This document shows, in pieces, positions 8,686 to 16,808 of a DNA stretch of 64,000 nucleotides. The notes beneath the pieces were generated by a model that was not told the DNA's origin, did no database searches, and saw only the letters and a program-made list of their open reading frames with translations. This stretch comes from Orlajensenia sp037404875 (lineage in GTDB: Bacteria > Actinomycetota > Actinomycetes > Actinomycetales > Microbacteriaceae). The translations under genes and the position numbers were made by a program. The stretch's first letter is position 1; each line of letters starts with the position of its first letter. The stretch lies in the NCBI RefSeq assembly GCF_037404875.1, contig NZ_JBBELO010000033.1:124001-188000 (forward strand), in the 5' to 3' direction.

Positions 8686-9813
8686 TCAGCCGCGGCGGAG
8701 TTCGACCGGCACCTTCAGGTAGGCGCCGTATTCCGCCACCGCTCGCCGCTCGGCCCGTTCGACAGCCGCGGAGAGCGGCTCGATCGGGTGCACGGTGATT
8801 GTCGCATCCGCCCGTCGCAGTTCGTGCTTCCAGAAACCGGCCAGCCGTCCGTCCACGAGGAAGAAGTGGATCGACGGCGCCGTGACACTCGGCGCTGAAT
8901 AGTCCGGATGCTGCATGTGGCCGCGCGTCTCGAGGTAGCTCATCACGTATTCGTCGTAGCCCTGCAGGAGGTCGAGTCGGCCACTCGGCGGGCTGTCGGG
9001 GGCGTCGGCAGGGGGCAGCCAGCACTCGACACCGGCAACGTCGGCGCTTTCGAGAAAACCGGGATTCTGCTCGAGGGCGAGCCTCAGCCCCGTGCGGCAG
9101 GCGGCGAGGGTGAGCCCGCTCCACGCCGAGAAGTCCTTCAGTGATGCCGGTCCGCGCGTGCTGAAGTAGCGCCGGGCCAGCTCGGCGAGCGCCTGCTCGT
9201 GGTCGAAGGAATCAGCGCCGCGGACGAAGCCCGGCGGTACGCGCTCGTCGAAGGCGGCGTGCGTGCGCTGTTTGCCGTCCGTCGCGCCGCTGATGATCAC
9301 GCGCTCGAGCTCGGCGAACATGACCGCGTACGTGAAGGCGAGGTTCGACAGCTCGAGCCCGCTCTGCTGCAGGGCCGTGCGCAACCCCGCCCGGCTCTGG
9401 TGCCGCCCGCCATCGACGGCGCGGGCGATCGCATCCGTCGTGCGGGCGAGCGTCTGGGCGTCAAGGCCGTTGCGCTCGTACATTCCCCGGTTGGCTTGAT
9501 GCACGCGGCCCGCCGTGAGGGTGAGAAGCCAGCGCGCGTCATCGGGTGCCACCAGGTGCCAGGTCGGTCGCATCAGGTGGGTGCGCAGGATGCCGCCGAG
9601 GTCGTACGAGACGGCGAGGTCGGCGGCGCTCGGTCGCACGGACTCCTCGATGCGTTGCGCCACCGACCACAGGGCGTACGCGAATTCCTGGCCCTGCACA
9701 GCGAGAAGCCGGCCGACGACCGCTCCGGGGTCGTCGTCGACCGGCGACCAGACGAGCAGGTTGTGCAAACGACGTGCGCGCACCTCGGCCGAAAGCATGA
9801 CGGCTCCGGTCAC
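8686..9813 (-). CDS. winged-helix DNA-binding domain protein (HTH_42 family)
   Basis: A 375-residue protein. The RTHLMRPTWHLV segment near residue 80, the LLAVQGQEFAYALWSV segment near residue 40 and the LLQGYDEYVMSY segment near residue 280 mark the HTH_42 (DUF1006-like) family. That family is related to the crosslink-repair glycosylase YcaQ, though this branch is mostly annotated only as winged-helix proteins. A role in nucleic acid binding or repair is likely but unproven. The GTG start overlaps the TGA of the upstream reductase gene (GTGA), so the two are translationally coupled. An ATG at 9798 is an alternative start five codons inside. Confidence 0.8.
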   Translation of the reverse strand: MTGAVMLSAEVRARRLHNLLVWSPVDDDPGAVVGRLLAVQGQEFAYALWSVAQRIEESVRPSAADLAVSYDLGGILRTHLMRPTWHLVAPDDARWLLTLTAGRVHQANRGMYERNGLDAQTLARTTDAIARAVDGGRHQSRAGLRTALQQSGLELSNLAFTYAVMFAELERVIISGATDGKQRTHAAFDERVPPGFVRGADSFDHEQALAELARRYFSTRGPASLKDFSAWSGLTLAACRTGLRLALEQNPGFLESADVAGVECWLPPADAPDSPPSGRLDLLQGYDEYVMSYLETRGHMQHPDYSAPSVTAPSIHFFLVDGRLAGFWKHELRRADATITVHPIEPLSAAVERAERRAVAEYGAYLKVPVELRRG

Positions 9814-10841
9814 CGGCCGATGCGCACGACGACGCGACCGCGCGTACGGCCCTCGAGAATCTCGGCGCCCGCATCCGCCACCTCGTCGAGCGTGATCTCG
9901 GTCGTCATCGCCTCGAGCAGCTCGAGGTCGAGGTCGGTCGCGAGCCGCGTCCAGGCCTCTTCACGCAGGAACAGGGGCGCCTCCACGGAGTTCACCCCGA
10001 GCAGGGCGACGCCCCGCAGGATGAACGGCAGCACGGTCGTCGGCAGGTCGCTGGATGCCGCGACGCCGCAGGCCGCGACGGCCCCGCCATACTCGATCTG
10101 GGAGAGCAGGTTGGCCAGCGGCACTCCGCCGATGGAGTCGATGCCCGCTGCCCAGCGTTGGCTCTGCAACGGTCGTCCCGGCTCCGCGAACTCGTCGCGG
10201 TCGACGATCTGCACCGCACCCAGCCGCCTCAGGTAATCGCCGTTCTCATCGCCTCGGCCGGTGAGGGCAGCCACCTCGTAACCGTGCCGGCCGAGAATCG
10301 CGATGCCGACCGACCCGACGCCGCCCGATGCGCCCGACACGAGCACCGGCCCGAGCTCGGGGTGGATGCCGTAGCGCTCGAGCGCGAGCACGGCGAGCAT
10401 GGCGGTGACGCCGGCCGTGCCGATCGCGGCGGCCTGCCGGGGCGAGATGCCGGCGGGTACGGCCACGAGAGACGCGGACTCCACGACCGCCCGTTCGGTG
10501 AAACCGCCATGTCGGGTTTCACTGAGGCCGGCGCCATTCAACACGACGACGTCACCGGCTGACCACCGGGAGTCCTCGCTGCTCGCCACCCGGCCGACCA
10601 GGTCGATGCCCGCGACGATCGGGTACGCCCGGGTGATGCCCGGCTTGCCGCGCACGGCCATGCCGTCCTTGTAGTTCAGGCTGGAGTAGAGGGTCTCGAT
10701 GAGAACCGTGTCGCCGTGCGGCGCGGCATCGCCCTCGCGCAGGTCGTCGACGCGCAATTCGCGGATGCCGGACGTCAGCGAGGGGCGGCCCTCGGCATCC
10801 GTTTCGCGATCGACGACGATGGCCCGGAAGGTTTCGCTCAC
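9810..10841 (-). CDS. MDR-family NADPH oxidoreductase, AcuI/YhdH-like
   Basis: A 343-residue medium-chain reductase lacking the catalytic zinc ligands. The SSLNYKDGMAV segment near residue 55, the VAGIDLVGRV segment, and the Rossmann motif VSGASGGVGSVG near residue 165 are typical of the acryloyl-CoA reductase (AcuI/YhdH) branch. Such enzymes reduce acryloyl-CoA or similar enones with NADPH; propionyl-CoA made this way could feed the methylcitrate genes 6 kb away, which is inference. The GTG start has TAGGTT six bases upstream (10848-10853), fitting a leaderless transcript. It is the first gene of a two-gene unit with the winged-helix protein. Confidence 0.85.
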   Translation of the reverse strand: MSETFRAIVVDRETDAEGRPSLTSGIRELRVDDLREGDAAPHGDTVLIETLYSSLNYKDGMAVRGKPGITRAYPIVAGIDLVGRVASSEDSRWSAGDVVVLNGAGLSETRHGGFTERAVVESASLVAVPAGISPRQAAAIGTAGVTAMLAVLALERYGIHPELGPVLVSGASGGVGSVGIAILGRHGYEVAALTGRGDENGDYLRRLGAVQIVDRDEFAEPGRPLQSQRWAAGIDSIGGVPLANLLSQIEYGGAVAACGVAASSDLPTTVLPFILRGVALLGVNSVEAPLFLREEAWTRLATDLDLELLEAMTTEITLDEVADAGAEILEGRTRGRVVVRIGR

Positions 10842-10847
10842 TCCGCC

Positions 10848-10853
10848 AACCTA
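10848..10853 (-). promoter_or_regulatory. leaderless -10 element (TAGGTT) of the AcuI-like gene
   Basis: TAGGTT on the minus strand ends six bases before the GTG at 10841, so transcription would begin at the start codon. No Shine-Dalgarno sequence is present. No clear -35 was identified. Confidence 0.55.
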
Positions 10854-10893
10854 ACCGTTGCCCGCTCGCGCCGCGAGGTCCTGCCTCGCCGGT

Positions 10894-10950
10894 GAACCAT
10901 TTGGGGCCCGTTGATCCGTTGCCTGCGGATCAACGGCGACGAAATGGTTC
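10894..10950. repeat. 57-bp nested palindrome
   Basis: Two perfect inverted repeats lie one inside the other: outer arms GAACCATTT (10894-10902) and AAATGGTTC (10942-10950), inner arms CCGTTGATCCG (10908-10918) and CGGATCAACGG (10926-10936) around a 7-base loop. It lies downstream of the ABC permease gene and upstream of the AcuI-like gene, both on the minus strand. It has no T-tract. It could be a terminator for the ABC operon, an operator, or a REP-like element; its plan resembles the 65-bp elements near 43.2 and 44.4 kb but the sequence differs. Confidence 0.7.
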
Positions 10951-11003
10951 AAGCGCGGGGCTTGGCGGGGAGGCGGGGCGGCGCGATGGGGGTCGCGGTG
11001 CGC

Positions 11004-11840
11004 TCAGGAGACGTCCCGGCGCCAGCTCGTGAAGTAGCCCGCGACGGTGAAGAGAACGGCGTAGGCCAGCAGCACGAGGGCGCCCGCCCACCAGCTCAAC
11101 GGGTCGCTCGCGCCTCCGCCCGTGCCGGCAATCGAGTAGAAGCTCGATCCCACGAGGGCGTCACTCGCGGCGCCGGGCAGGAAGCGCCCGATGGCCGCGG
11201 TGGCATCGATGAATCCAGCGGCCAGCCGCAGGAGCGGCTCGACGAACTGGGTGAAGGCGAGAACGATGACGATCGCCGCCACCTGGCTGCGCACGAGCGC
11301 GCCGAGCCCCACGCCGATCGCGGACCACAACGCCATGGCGAGGATGCCGCGGCCGGCCTCCGCCCAGACGTCGGGATGGCCGAGCTGGCTCTCGAGCCCG
11401 ACCGCGCCGAGCACGAGCCCGCCGGCTGTGAGCGAGGCCGCCCACGCGATGACGCCGAAGACGGCGCCCACGAGGAAGAACACCTTCACCTTCGCGAGCA
11501 GCACGAGGCCGCGGCGGGGGGTCGCGAGAAAGGTGGGGGTCAGGGTCTGGTGGCGGAACTCGCCGGTCGTGGCGAGAGCGCCCAACAGCACCGGGAAGAC
11601 GTAGCCGATCGTGGTGGCGAACCCGTAGATGAGTTGCTGCACGGCGGTGCCGGGCGGCAGTCCGCCGCCGCTTCCGCCACGCGCGGCCTCCGGATGAGCG
11701 CTGATGTAACCGAAGAGCCCGCCCAGACCGCCCGCGAGGAGTGCGACGTAGGCGGCCATCACGATCGCGAGCACCCACCACGTTCGGGTGGTGAGCACCT
11801 TGAGGAACTCGGCTCCGATGGCCCGCAGCAGTACGTTCAT
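11004..11840 (-). CDS. ABC-2 type transporter permease
   Basis: A 278-residue membrane protein with about six hydrophobic segments (around residues 20-45, 72-95, 112-140, 160-185, 188-210 and 248-270). The AEFLKVLTTRTWWVL start and the ATTGEFRHQTLTPTFLATPRR loop are typical of ABC-2 permeases of the lantibiotic-immunity / drug-export kind. The ATG overlaps the stop of the ATPase gene by four bases, so both subunits form one exporter. The substrate is unknown. A nested palindrome sits 54 bases beyond the stop codon. Confidence 0.85.
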   Translation of the reverse strand: MNVLLRAIGAEFLKVLTTRTWWVLAIVMAAYVALLAGGLGGLFGYISAHPEAARGGSGGGLPPGTAVQQLIYGFATTIGYVFPVLLGALATTGEFRHQTLTPTFLATPRRGLVLLAKVKVFFLVGAVFGVIAWAASLTAGGLVLGAVGLESQLGHPDVWAEAGRGILAMALWSAIGVGLGALVRSQVAAIVIVLAFTQFVEPLLRLAAGFIDATAAIGRFLPGAASDALVGSSFYSIAGTGGGASDPLSWWAGALVLLAYAVLFTVAGYFTSWRRDVS

Positions 11841-12871
11841 CGGGCACCTCCCTCGGAGTCGGGTGCGGGTTCGACGGGCGGCGACGGGGCGGCATCCGGC
11901 GGAGGATCGTGCACGACTGCCGCGGCCGGGCCCGCGTCCTCCGCCGGTGCATGGCCGGCGGCGGCCGACGCCTCGGCGTCTCCGACGAGCGTGAGGAAGG
12001 ACTCCTCGAGCCCGGCCTTCTGCCGATGCAAGGCGGAGATCTCGACCTGGTTGACGAAGGCCAGGTGCCCGATGCGAGCAGGGTCGGGGTCGGCGACGAG
12101 AAGTCCCGTACGGCCCTCGGTGAACTCGAGCCCTTCCGATCGCAGCACCTCTGCGAGCCGAATGCGATCGGGCGACTCCACGACGACGCGGGGGGCGACA
12201 TCCGTGTCGAGGGTGGCGAGCGAGCCGCGGTGAACGAGTTCGCCCTTCGCGATGATCACCACCTCGTCGACGCTCTGCTGCACCTCGCTGAGCAGGTGCG
12301 AGCTCACGAGCACGGTGCGGCCCTCAGCGGCGAGCTCGCGCAGGAACAGCCGGATCCACTTGATGCCCTCTGGGTCCAGCCCGTTGATCGGCTCGTCGAG
12401 CACGAGCACGCCCGGATCGCCGAGGAGGGTGTAGGCGAGCCCCAGGCGCTGCCGCATGCCGAGCGAATATCCGCCGACACGACGGTTGGCGTACTCGCCC
12501 AGTCCGACCCGGTCGAGCACCTCGCCCACGCGCGGGGCGGCGATTCCGGCGGCAGCGGCGTAGACACCAAGGTGGTCGCGCGCCGTGCGCCCCGGATGGA
12601 AGCTCGCCGCCTCGAGGGCGGCGCCCACCGTCACGAGCGGTTGCGGCAGCCGGGCATACGCGGTGCCGCCGAAGGTCGCCGTGCCGGAGGTCGGCCGCAC
12701 CAGCCCGAGCAGGATGCGCAGGCTCGTCGTCTTGCCGGCTCCGTTCGGGCCGAGGAATCCGGTCACCCGGCCAGGTTCGACGCTGAACGAGAGGTCGTTG
12801 ACGGCTGTCACCGCGCCGAACGTCTTCGTCACGCGGGAGAACTCGATGGGAACGCCAGTTGGCATCGCCAT
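11837..12871 (-). CDS. ABC transporter ATP-binding protein
   Basis: A 344-residue ATPase with Walker A GPNGAGKT near residue 42, signature YSLGMRQR near residue 136 and Walker B VLVLDEPINGLDPEG near residue 155. The body ends near residue 310; the last 35 residues are a Pro/Ala/Asp-rich tail unusual for this family. The start at 12871 was chosen because GAGGAAAGG lies just upstream and the ABC domain begins within ten residues; ATG 12865 is possible. The frame stays open upstream for more than 400 further codons, but those overlap the opposite-strand LssY_C gene and have no gene-like sequence. A TACTCT hexamer at about 12895 may be its -10 element. It pairs with the downstream permease. Confidence 0.88.
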   Translation of the reverse strand: MAMPTGVPIEFSRVTKTFGAVTAVNDLSFSVEPGRVTGFLGPNGAGKTTSLRILLGLVRPTSGTATFGGTAYARLPQPLVTVGAALEAASFHPGRTARDHLGVYAAAAGIAAPRVGEVLDRVGLGEYANRRVGGYSLGMRQRLGLAYTLLGDPGVLVLDEPINGLDPEGIKWIRLFLRELAAEGRTVLVSSHLLSEVQQSVDEVVIIAKGELVHRGSLATLDTDVAPRVVVESPDRIRLAEVLRSEGLEFTEGRTGLLVADPDPARIGHLAFVNQVEISALHRQKAGLEESFLTLVGDAEASAAAGHAPAEDAGPAAAVVHDPPPDAAPSPPVEPAPDSEGGAR

Positions 12872-13000
12872 GCCTTTCCTCGGGGGATGGCCCCAGAGTA
12901 GCGGTCGGATCCCAGGGGGTGGGATGCGGTGTCCGGCGAGCCTGCACTTCCCTCGGTGCACGGCGTGCAGGCGGCGGCCCCCTTGGCCGGAGCCGCGGTC

Positions 13001-13006
13001 TAGCAT
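13001..13006 (+). promoter_or_regulatory. leaderless -10 element (TAGCAT) of the LssY_C gene
   Basis: TAGCAT ends six bases before the ATG at 13013, and no purine-rich ribosome site precedes the ATG. This fits transcription starting at the start codon. Confidence 0.55.
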
Positions 13007-13012
13007 GGCGAC

Positions 13013-14491
13013 ATGACCGCGTCGGAGGTCGTCGTCACACGCCAGCGCGGTAGCCGCCGTGTGCGCTACTCGGTCAGTGCGTTCCTCGACGGCTTCTTCT
13101 TCATCTTCGCGGGGCTCGCCGCCGTCTGGCTCGCGACCCTCGTGGCGGGCGAGGGCTTCCAGTGGGCGTGGTCCTCCGTGCTCTACTTCGTGGTCTTCTG
13201 GGTTCTCGTGGCGTACCTCGTGCTGCCACGCCTGCACCGCATCCTCACGACGATCTACGTTCCCGACTACTTCATCGGGCGGGCACGCACGAGCGACGGG
13301 CTGCTCGGCGACCCCATCAACCTCGCACTGCTGGGCGAGGAGCGCGACGTGCACACGGCCATGGCACGGGCGGGCTGGACCCGCGCCGACGACGTCACCG
13401 CCGCCTCGAGCCTGCGCATCATCTCGTCGACCCTGAGTCGGCGCAGCTACGACGAGGCGCCCGTGAGCCCGCTGTTCCTGTTCGGCCGCCAGCAGGACTT
13501 CGCCTACCAGCAGGAGGTGGCCGGCAACCCCGCCAAGCGGCATCACGTGCGGTTCTGGCGATGCCCCGACGACTGGCTGCTTCCGGGCGGGCGCCGCGTG
13601 GAATGGCTGGCTGCCGGCACCTTCGATCGTGCCGTCGGGTTCTCGTTGTTCACGCTGCAGATCACGCACAAGATCGACGCCGACACCGACGTCGAACGCG
13701 ATCACATCGTGGAGAGCATCCGCCGCTCGTCGCCCGAGACTCGGGTGGAGCTCATCCGCGACTTCTCGACCGGATACCACTCGCGCAACGGCGGCGGAGA
13801 CTCGATCTCGACCGACGGCGACCTGCCCATCATCGACGTGCGACCGGATGCTGCGAGCACGCGGACCGCGTCGCTCGCCTCGGAGGACTCCGAGGAATCC
13901 GGCGCAACCCACGTTCTCGGCGCACCGACGCGCTCCCGGCTCGAGCCCGTGCGTCACCCGCGTGCGTCGGCGGCCGGCAAGCGGGCAGCCTTCGAGAGTT
14001 CCCTCGACCTCGCCCTTCCGGTGCGTTCGGCGCCGTCCGCGAAACGGCCGGTGACGATCACCATGGGGGTCGCCCTCGTCGTGCTCCGCGTCATCGGCGG
14101 AGCGGCCTGGCTCATCGACATCGCCGCCGGGTGGGACCAGCTCCTGCGTCACAACGTCACGGTCATCGGCGACGTCGACGGTGCGCTCGCCCAGGCGGCC
14201 CTCTGGGTCATCCTCGGCATCGGCGTGATCGTTCTCGGCGTCGAGGTGGCCGTCGTGGCGCTCGTCTACCGCGGCGTCGACGGGGCCAGGATGCTCGTGC
14301 TCGTCGTGGCGAGCCTGGGCATCGTGCTCGCCGCCGTCGACGTGGCCGCCGGCGGCGCGCCCATCACCCTGCGCACCACCCTCGTCGGACTCTCGCTCGA
14401 CATCCTCGTGCTGCTCGCGCTCTCGAGCCGATCGGCCCGGGCCTACTCGCGCCGCGACAGGGCGCGCGGCGCGGCGAAGGAGTCAGGCTAG
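13013..14491 (+). CDS. LssY C-terminal domain membrane protein
   Basis: A 492-residue protein with two helices at about residues 22-65, a soluble LssY_C domain at about 80-245, a charged low-complexity linker at about 265-345, and four more helices at about 345-470. The LssY_C signature is visible in RAGWTRADDVTAASS, FGRQQDFAYQQE and the HHVRFWRCPDDWLLPGG stretch. In other bacteria this domain is often fused to PAP2 or DedA parts; here it stands between membrane segments with neither. Function is unknown. Its TAG stop shares the CTAG at 14488-14491 with the stop of the convergent TrhO gene. Confidence 0.75.
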   Translation: MTASEVVVTRQRGSRRVRYSVSAFLDGFFFIFAGLAAVWLATLVAGEGFQWAWSSVLYFVVFWVLVAYLVLPRLHRILTTIYVPDYFIGRARTSDGLLGDPINLALLGEERDVHTAMARAGWTRADDVTAASSLRIISSTLSRRSYDEAPVSPLFLFGRQQDFAYQQEVAGNPAKRHHVRFWRCPDDWLLPGGRRVEWLAAGTFDRAVGFSLFTLQITHKIDADTDVERDHIVESIRRSSPETRVELIRDFSTGYHSRNGGGDSISTDGDLPIIDVRPDAASTRTASLASEDSEESGATHVLGAPTRSRLEPVRHPRASAAGKRAAFESSLDLALPVRSAPSAKRPVTITMGVALVVLRVIGGAAWLIDIAAGWDQLLRHNVTVIGDVDGALAQAALWVILGIGVIVLGVEVAVVALVYRGVDGARMLVLVVASLGIVLAAVDVAAGGAPITLRTTLVGLSLDILVLLALSSRSARAYSRRDRARGAAKESG

Positions 14492-15387
14492 GCGGCGTGC
14501 TCGTCGCAGAAGGCGGCTTCGCGGGCTGCGCACGCCGCGCACACCACCAGCTGGATGCGGCAGGAGGCATCCGCGCAGTTCTGCATGCGCTTGGTCGCCG
14601 CCCCGCACTCCGCGCACCGGCCGATGACGGCGGCGCGGTCGCTGAAGTCGAGAGACCCGCGCTTGTCGAACACGTAGAGCGACCCCTGCCACAGGCCGTC
14701 GTCGCCGCGAGCCTCCCCATAGCGGGCGATGCCGCCGTCGAGCTGGTAGACCTCGCCGAAGCCCCGCTCGACCATGAGCGCCGAGAGCACCTCGCAGCGG
14801 ATGCCGCCCGTGCAGTACGTGACGACCGGGCGACCCTTCAGGTCGTCGTAACGCCCACTGTCGAGTTCGGCGACGAACTCGCGCGTCGTCGCCACGTCGG
14901 GCACCACCGCTCCCGCGAACCGGCCGATCTGTGCCTCGAAGGCATTGCGGCCGTCGAAGAACACCACCTCGTCGCCGCGCTCGGCCACGAGTGCATCCAG
15001 GCCGGCTGGATCCAGATGCGTGCCGCCTCCGACGACTCCGCCGTCGTCGACCCGCAGTTCGCCCGGCGCCCCGAACGAGACGAGTTCGTCGCGCACCTTC
15101 ACGCTGAGCTTGGGGAAGTCGAGGCTGAGCCCTTCGGAGTCCAGCCCACTGCCCTCGCTCCACTTGACATCGATGCCGGCGAACGCCGGGTAGTCCTTGG
15201 TCTTGCGGAGGTAGCGCTTGAGGGCCTTCAGCTCGCCGCCGAGGGTCGCGTTGATGCCGTCGGAGGAGAGGATGATGCGCCCCCGCAATCCGAGCGACTC
15301 GCAGAGGTCGCGCTGCCACAGCCGCACCGCATCGGGGTCGGGGAGTGGGGTGAACGCGTAGTAGAGCACAACCTTCGGCACGGGCAT
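14488..15387 (-). CDS. trhO: tRNA uridine(34) hydroxylase TrhO
   Basis: A 299-residue rhodanese-domain enzyme that hydroxylates U34 of tRNAs toward 5-hydroxyuridine derivatives. The N-terminal acylphosphatase-like part spans about residues 1-100 (LYYAFTPLPDP, GINATLGGELKAL), the rhodanese part about 130-235 with the active-site cysteine at residue 192 (TYCTGGIRCE). A C-terminal tail of about 45 residues holds at least six cysteines in CxxC-like pairs, probably a zinc site. The ATG at 15387 gives the canonical start and has GATGAT six bases upstream; an in-frame ATG at 15408 is an alternative. It overlaps the LssY_C stop on CTAG. Confidence 0.9.
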   Translation of the reverse strand: MPVPKVVLYYAFTPLPDPDAVRLWQRDLCESLGLRGRIILSSDGINATLGGELKALKRYLRKTKDYPAFAGIDVKWSEGSGLDSEGLSLDFPKLSVKVRDELVSFGAPGELRVDDGGVVGGGTHLDPAGLDALVAERGDEVVFFDGRNAFEAQIGRFAGAVVPDVATTREFVAELDSGRYDDLKGRPVVTYCTGGIRCEVLSALMVERGFGEVYQLDGGIARYGEARGDDGLWQGSLYVFDKRGSLDFSDRAAVIGRCAECGAATKRMQNCADASCRIQLVVCAACAAREAAFCDEHAA

Positions 15388-15495
15388 CCGTCCATCATCG
15401 CCGACCATCCTGCGAGCGCTCGCAACCCCTTGCGCGGGCGAGACCGGCGGTGATTGCGTGAGGGAAGCCGTCGGGGACGGATTGAAGGAGAGAAC

Positions 15496-16032
15496 ATGCT
15501 GGACTACGACCCCTATGCCGCGCTCGCCGCACTGCGCGACTTTCCCCCGCTCACGCTCACGAGTGACGACCTCGAGAACGGGCAGCCGCTGAAGAAGGAG
15601 CAGTGGGACGCCGCGATGGGCGGTCGTGACATTTCGCCCCAGCTCTCGTGGAGCGGCGCGCCTGCCGAGACGCGCAGTTTCAGCGTCTCGATCTTCGATC
15701 CGGATGCGCCGACCGGCTCGGGCTTCTGGCACTGGGCCGTCTTCAACATCCCGGCCACGGTCACCTCGCTCGCGCGTGGGGCAGGGGCGGCGCAGGGGGG
15801 AAACCTGCCGGAGGGCAGCGTCACCCTGCCGAACGAGAACCGGCTCACCTCGTACAGCGGTTCCGCCCCGCCCCCGGGAACCGGCACCCACCGGTACTTC
15901 ATCGTGGTCAACGCCCTCGACGTGCCGACGCTCGACATTCCCGCGGATGCGACACCCGCCATCCTCGGGTTCAACAACCACTTCCACTCGCTTGCCCGCG
16001 GCATCCTCGTGGGGACGGCCTCGAGCGACTGA
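15496..16032 (+). CDS. YbhB/YbcL family Raf-kinase-inhibitor-like protein
   Basis: A 178-residue PEBP-fold protein. GGRDISPQLSWSGAP near residue 44, the SVSIFDPDAP ligand-pocket segment and the GFWHWAVFNIP segment are hallmarks of the bacterial YbhB/YbcL branch. The natural ligand of these proteins is not known. AAGGAG six bases before the ATG at 15496 fixes this start over an upstream GTG in the same frame. It is monocistronic between two minus-strand genes. Confidence 0.9.
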   Translation: MLDYDPYAALAALRDFPPLTLTSDDLENGQPLKKEQWDAAMGGRDISPQLSWSGAPAETRSFSVSIFDPDAPTGSGFWHWAVFNIPATVTSLARGAGAAQGGNLPEGSVTLPNENRLTSYSGSAPPPGTGTHRYFIVVNALDVPTLDIPADATPAILGFNNHFHSLARGILVGTASSD

Positions 16033-16067
16033 GCGCCCGCACTCCCCTCAGCGCGCGCCCGCGCCGG

Positions 16068-16706
16068 TCAGTGCTTGGAGCCGCTGAGGGCGAGCACGCC
16101 GCCCAACCCGATCATCATCACGCCGCCCGTCGCGGAGAGGCGTGCGATGCGTCGCGGTGAACGCGCGAACCAGTCGCGTGCGGTTCCGGCCGCGAGCGCC
16201 CAGATGCTGTCGCAGCAGAGCGCGAGGGCGACGAAGACCAGGCCGAGTTCGACCAACTGCACGGCGGGCGCGCCCGAGCGCGCGTCCACGAACTGGGGAA
16301 GCACGGCCACGAAGAACGCGATCGTCTTCGGGTTGGTGACGCCGACGATGAACCCCTCGCCGAGCAGGCGCCATGCGGGTCGCGGTGCGACCTCGCCTGT
16401 GGCGGCCGCGGCGGCATCGTGCCGGTGCCGGATGGCCTGCACGCCGAGGTAGACGAGGTAGGCGGCACCGGCGAACTTGACCGCCGTGAAGACGGCGACG
16501 GATGCCGCCACGATCGCCCCGATGCCCAGGGCGACGGCGATCACGAGCGGAATCATGCCGAGCGCGTTGCCGACGACGCTCAGGATGCCGCCCGCGCGGC
16601 CGAGGGCGAGCGAGCGGCCGATGACGAAGAGCACGCTCGGCCCCGGTATCGCGATGAGCACGACGGAGGCCAGCGCGAAGGCGAGCAGGTTCGATGCGGG
16701 CACCAC
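16068..16706 (-). CDS. LysE family amino-acid exporter
   Basis: A 212-residue protein with about six membrane helices. LIAIPGPSVLFVIGRSLALGR near the N-terminus and EGFIVGVTNPKTIAFF near residue 118 are the two conserved motifs of LysE/RhtB exporters, which pump amino acids or derivatives out of the cell. Substrate unknown. TAGGAT (16713-16718) lies six bases before the GTG start, which suggests a leaderless transcript. It is divergent from prpD, with 102 bases between the start codons. Confidence 0.88.
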   Translation of the reverse strand: MVPASNLLAFALASVVLIAIPGPSVLFVIGRSLALGRAGGILSVVGNALGMIPLVIAVALGIGAIVAASVAVFTAVKFAGAAYLVYLGVQAIRHRHDAAAAATGEVAPRPAWRLLGEGFIVGVTNPKTIAFFVAVLPQFVDARSGAPAVQLVELGLVFVALALCCDSIWALAAGTARDWFARSPRRIARLSATGGVMMIGLGGVLALSGSKH

Positions 16707-16712
16707 GACGGA

Positions 16713-16718
16713 ATCCTA
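16713..16718 (-). promoter_or_regulatory. leaderless -10 element (TAGGAT) of the LysE-type gene
   Basis: TAGGAT on the minus strand ends six bases before the GTG at 16706; no ribosome site is present. Confidence 0.55.
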
Positions 16719-16796
16719 TGCCCGTTCGGCCTCTACCCCATCCCGACCGCGAAAGCCGCCCCTGAGCGGCAAATTCCGGCTCACAGGGCGATTAGG

Positions 16797-16802
16797 TACC
16801 GT
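16797..16802 (+). promoter_or_regulatory. leaderless -10 element (TACCGT) of the prpDBC operon
   Basis: TACCGT ends six bases before the GTG at 16809. This supports GTG 16809 as the true prpD start and a leaderless prp transcript. A small inverted repeat (GCCGC 16755-16759, GCGGC 16766-16770) lies upstream and could be part of an operator. Confidence 0.55.
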
Positions 16803-16808
16803 TGCAGA

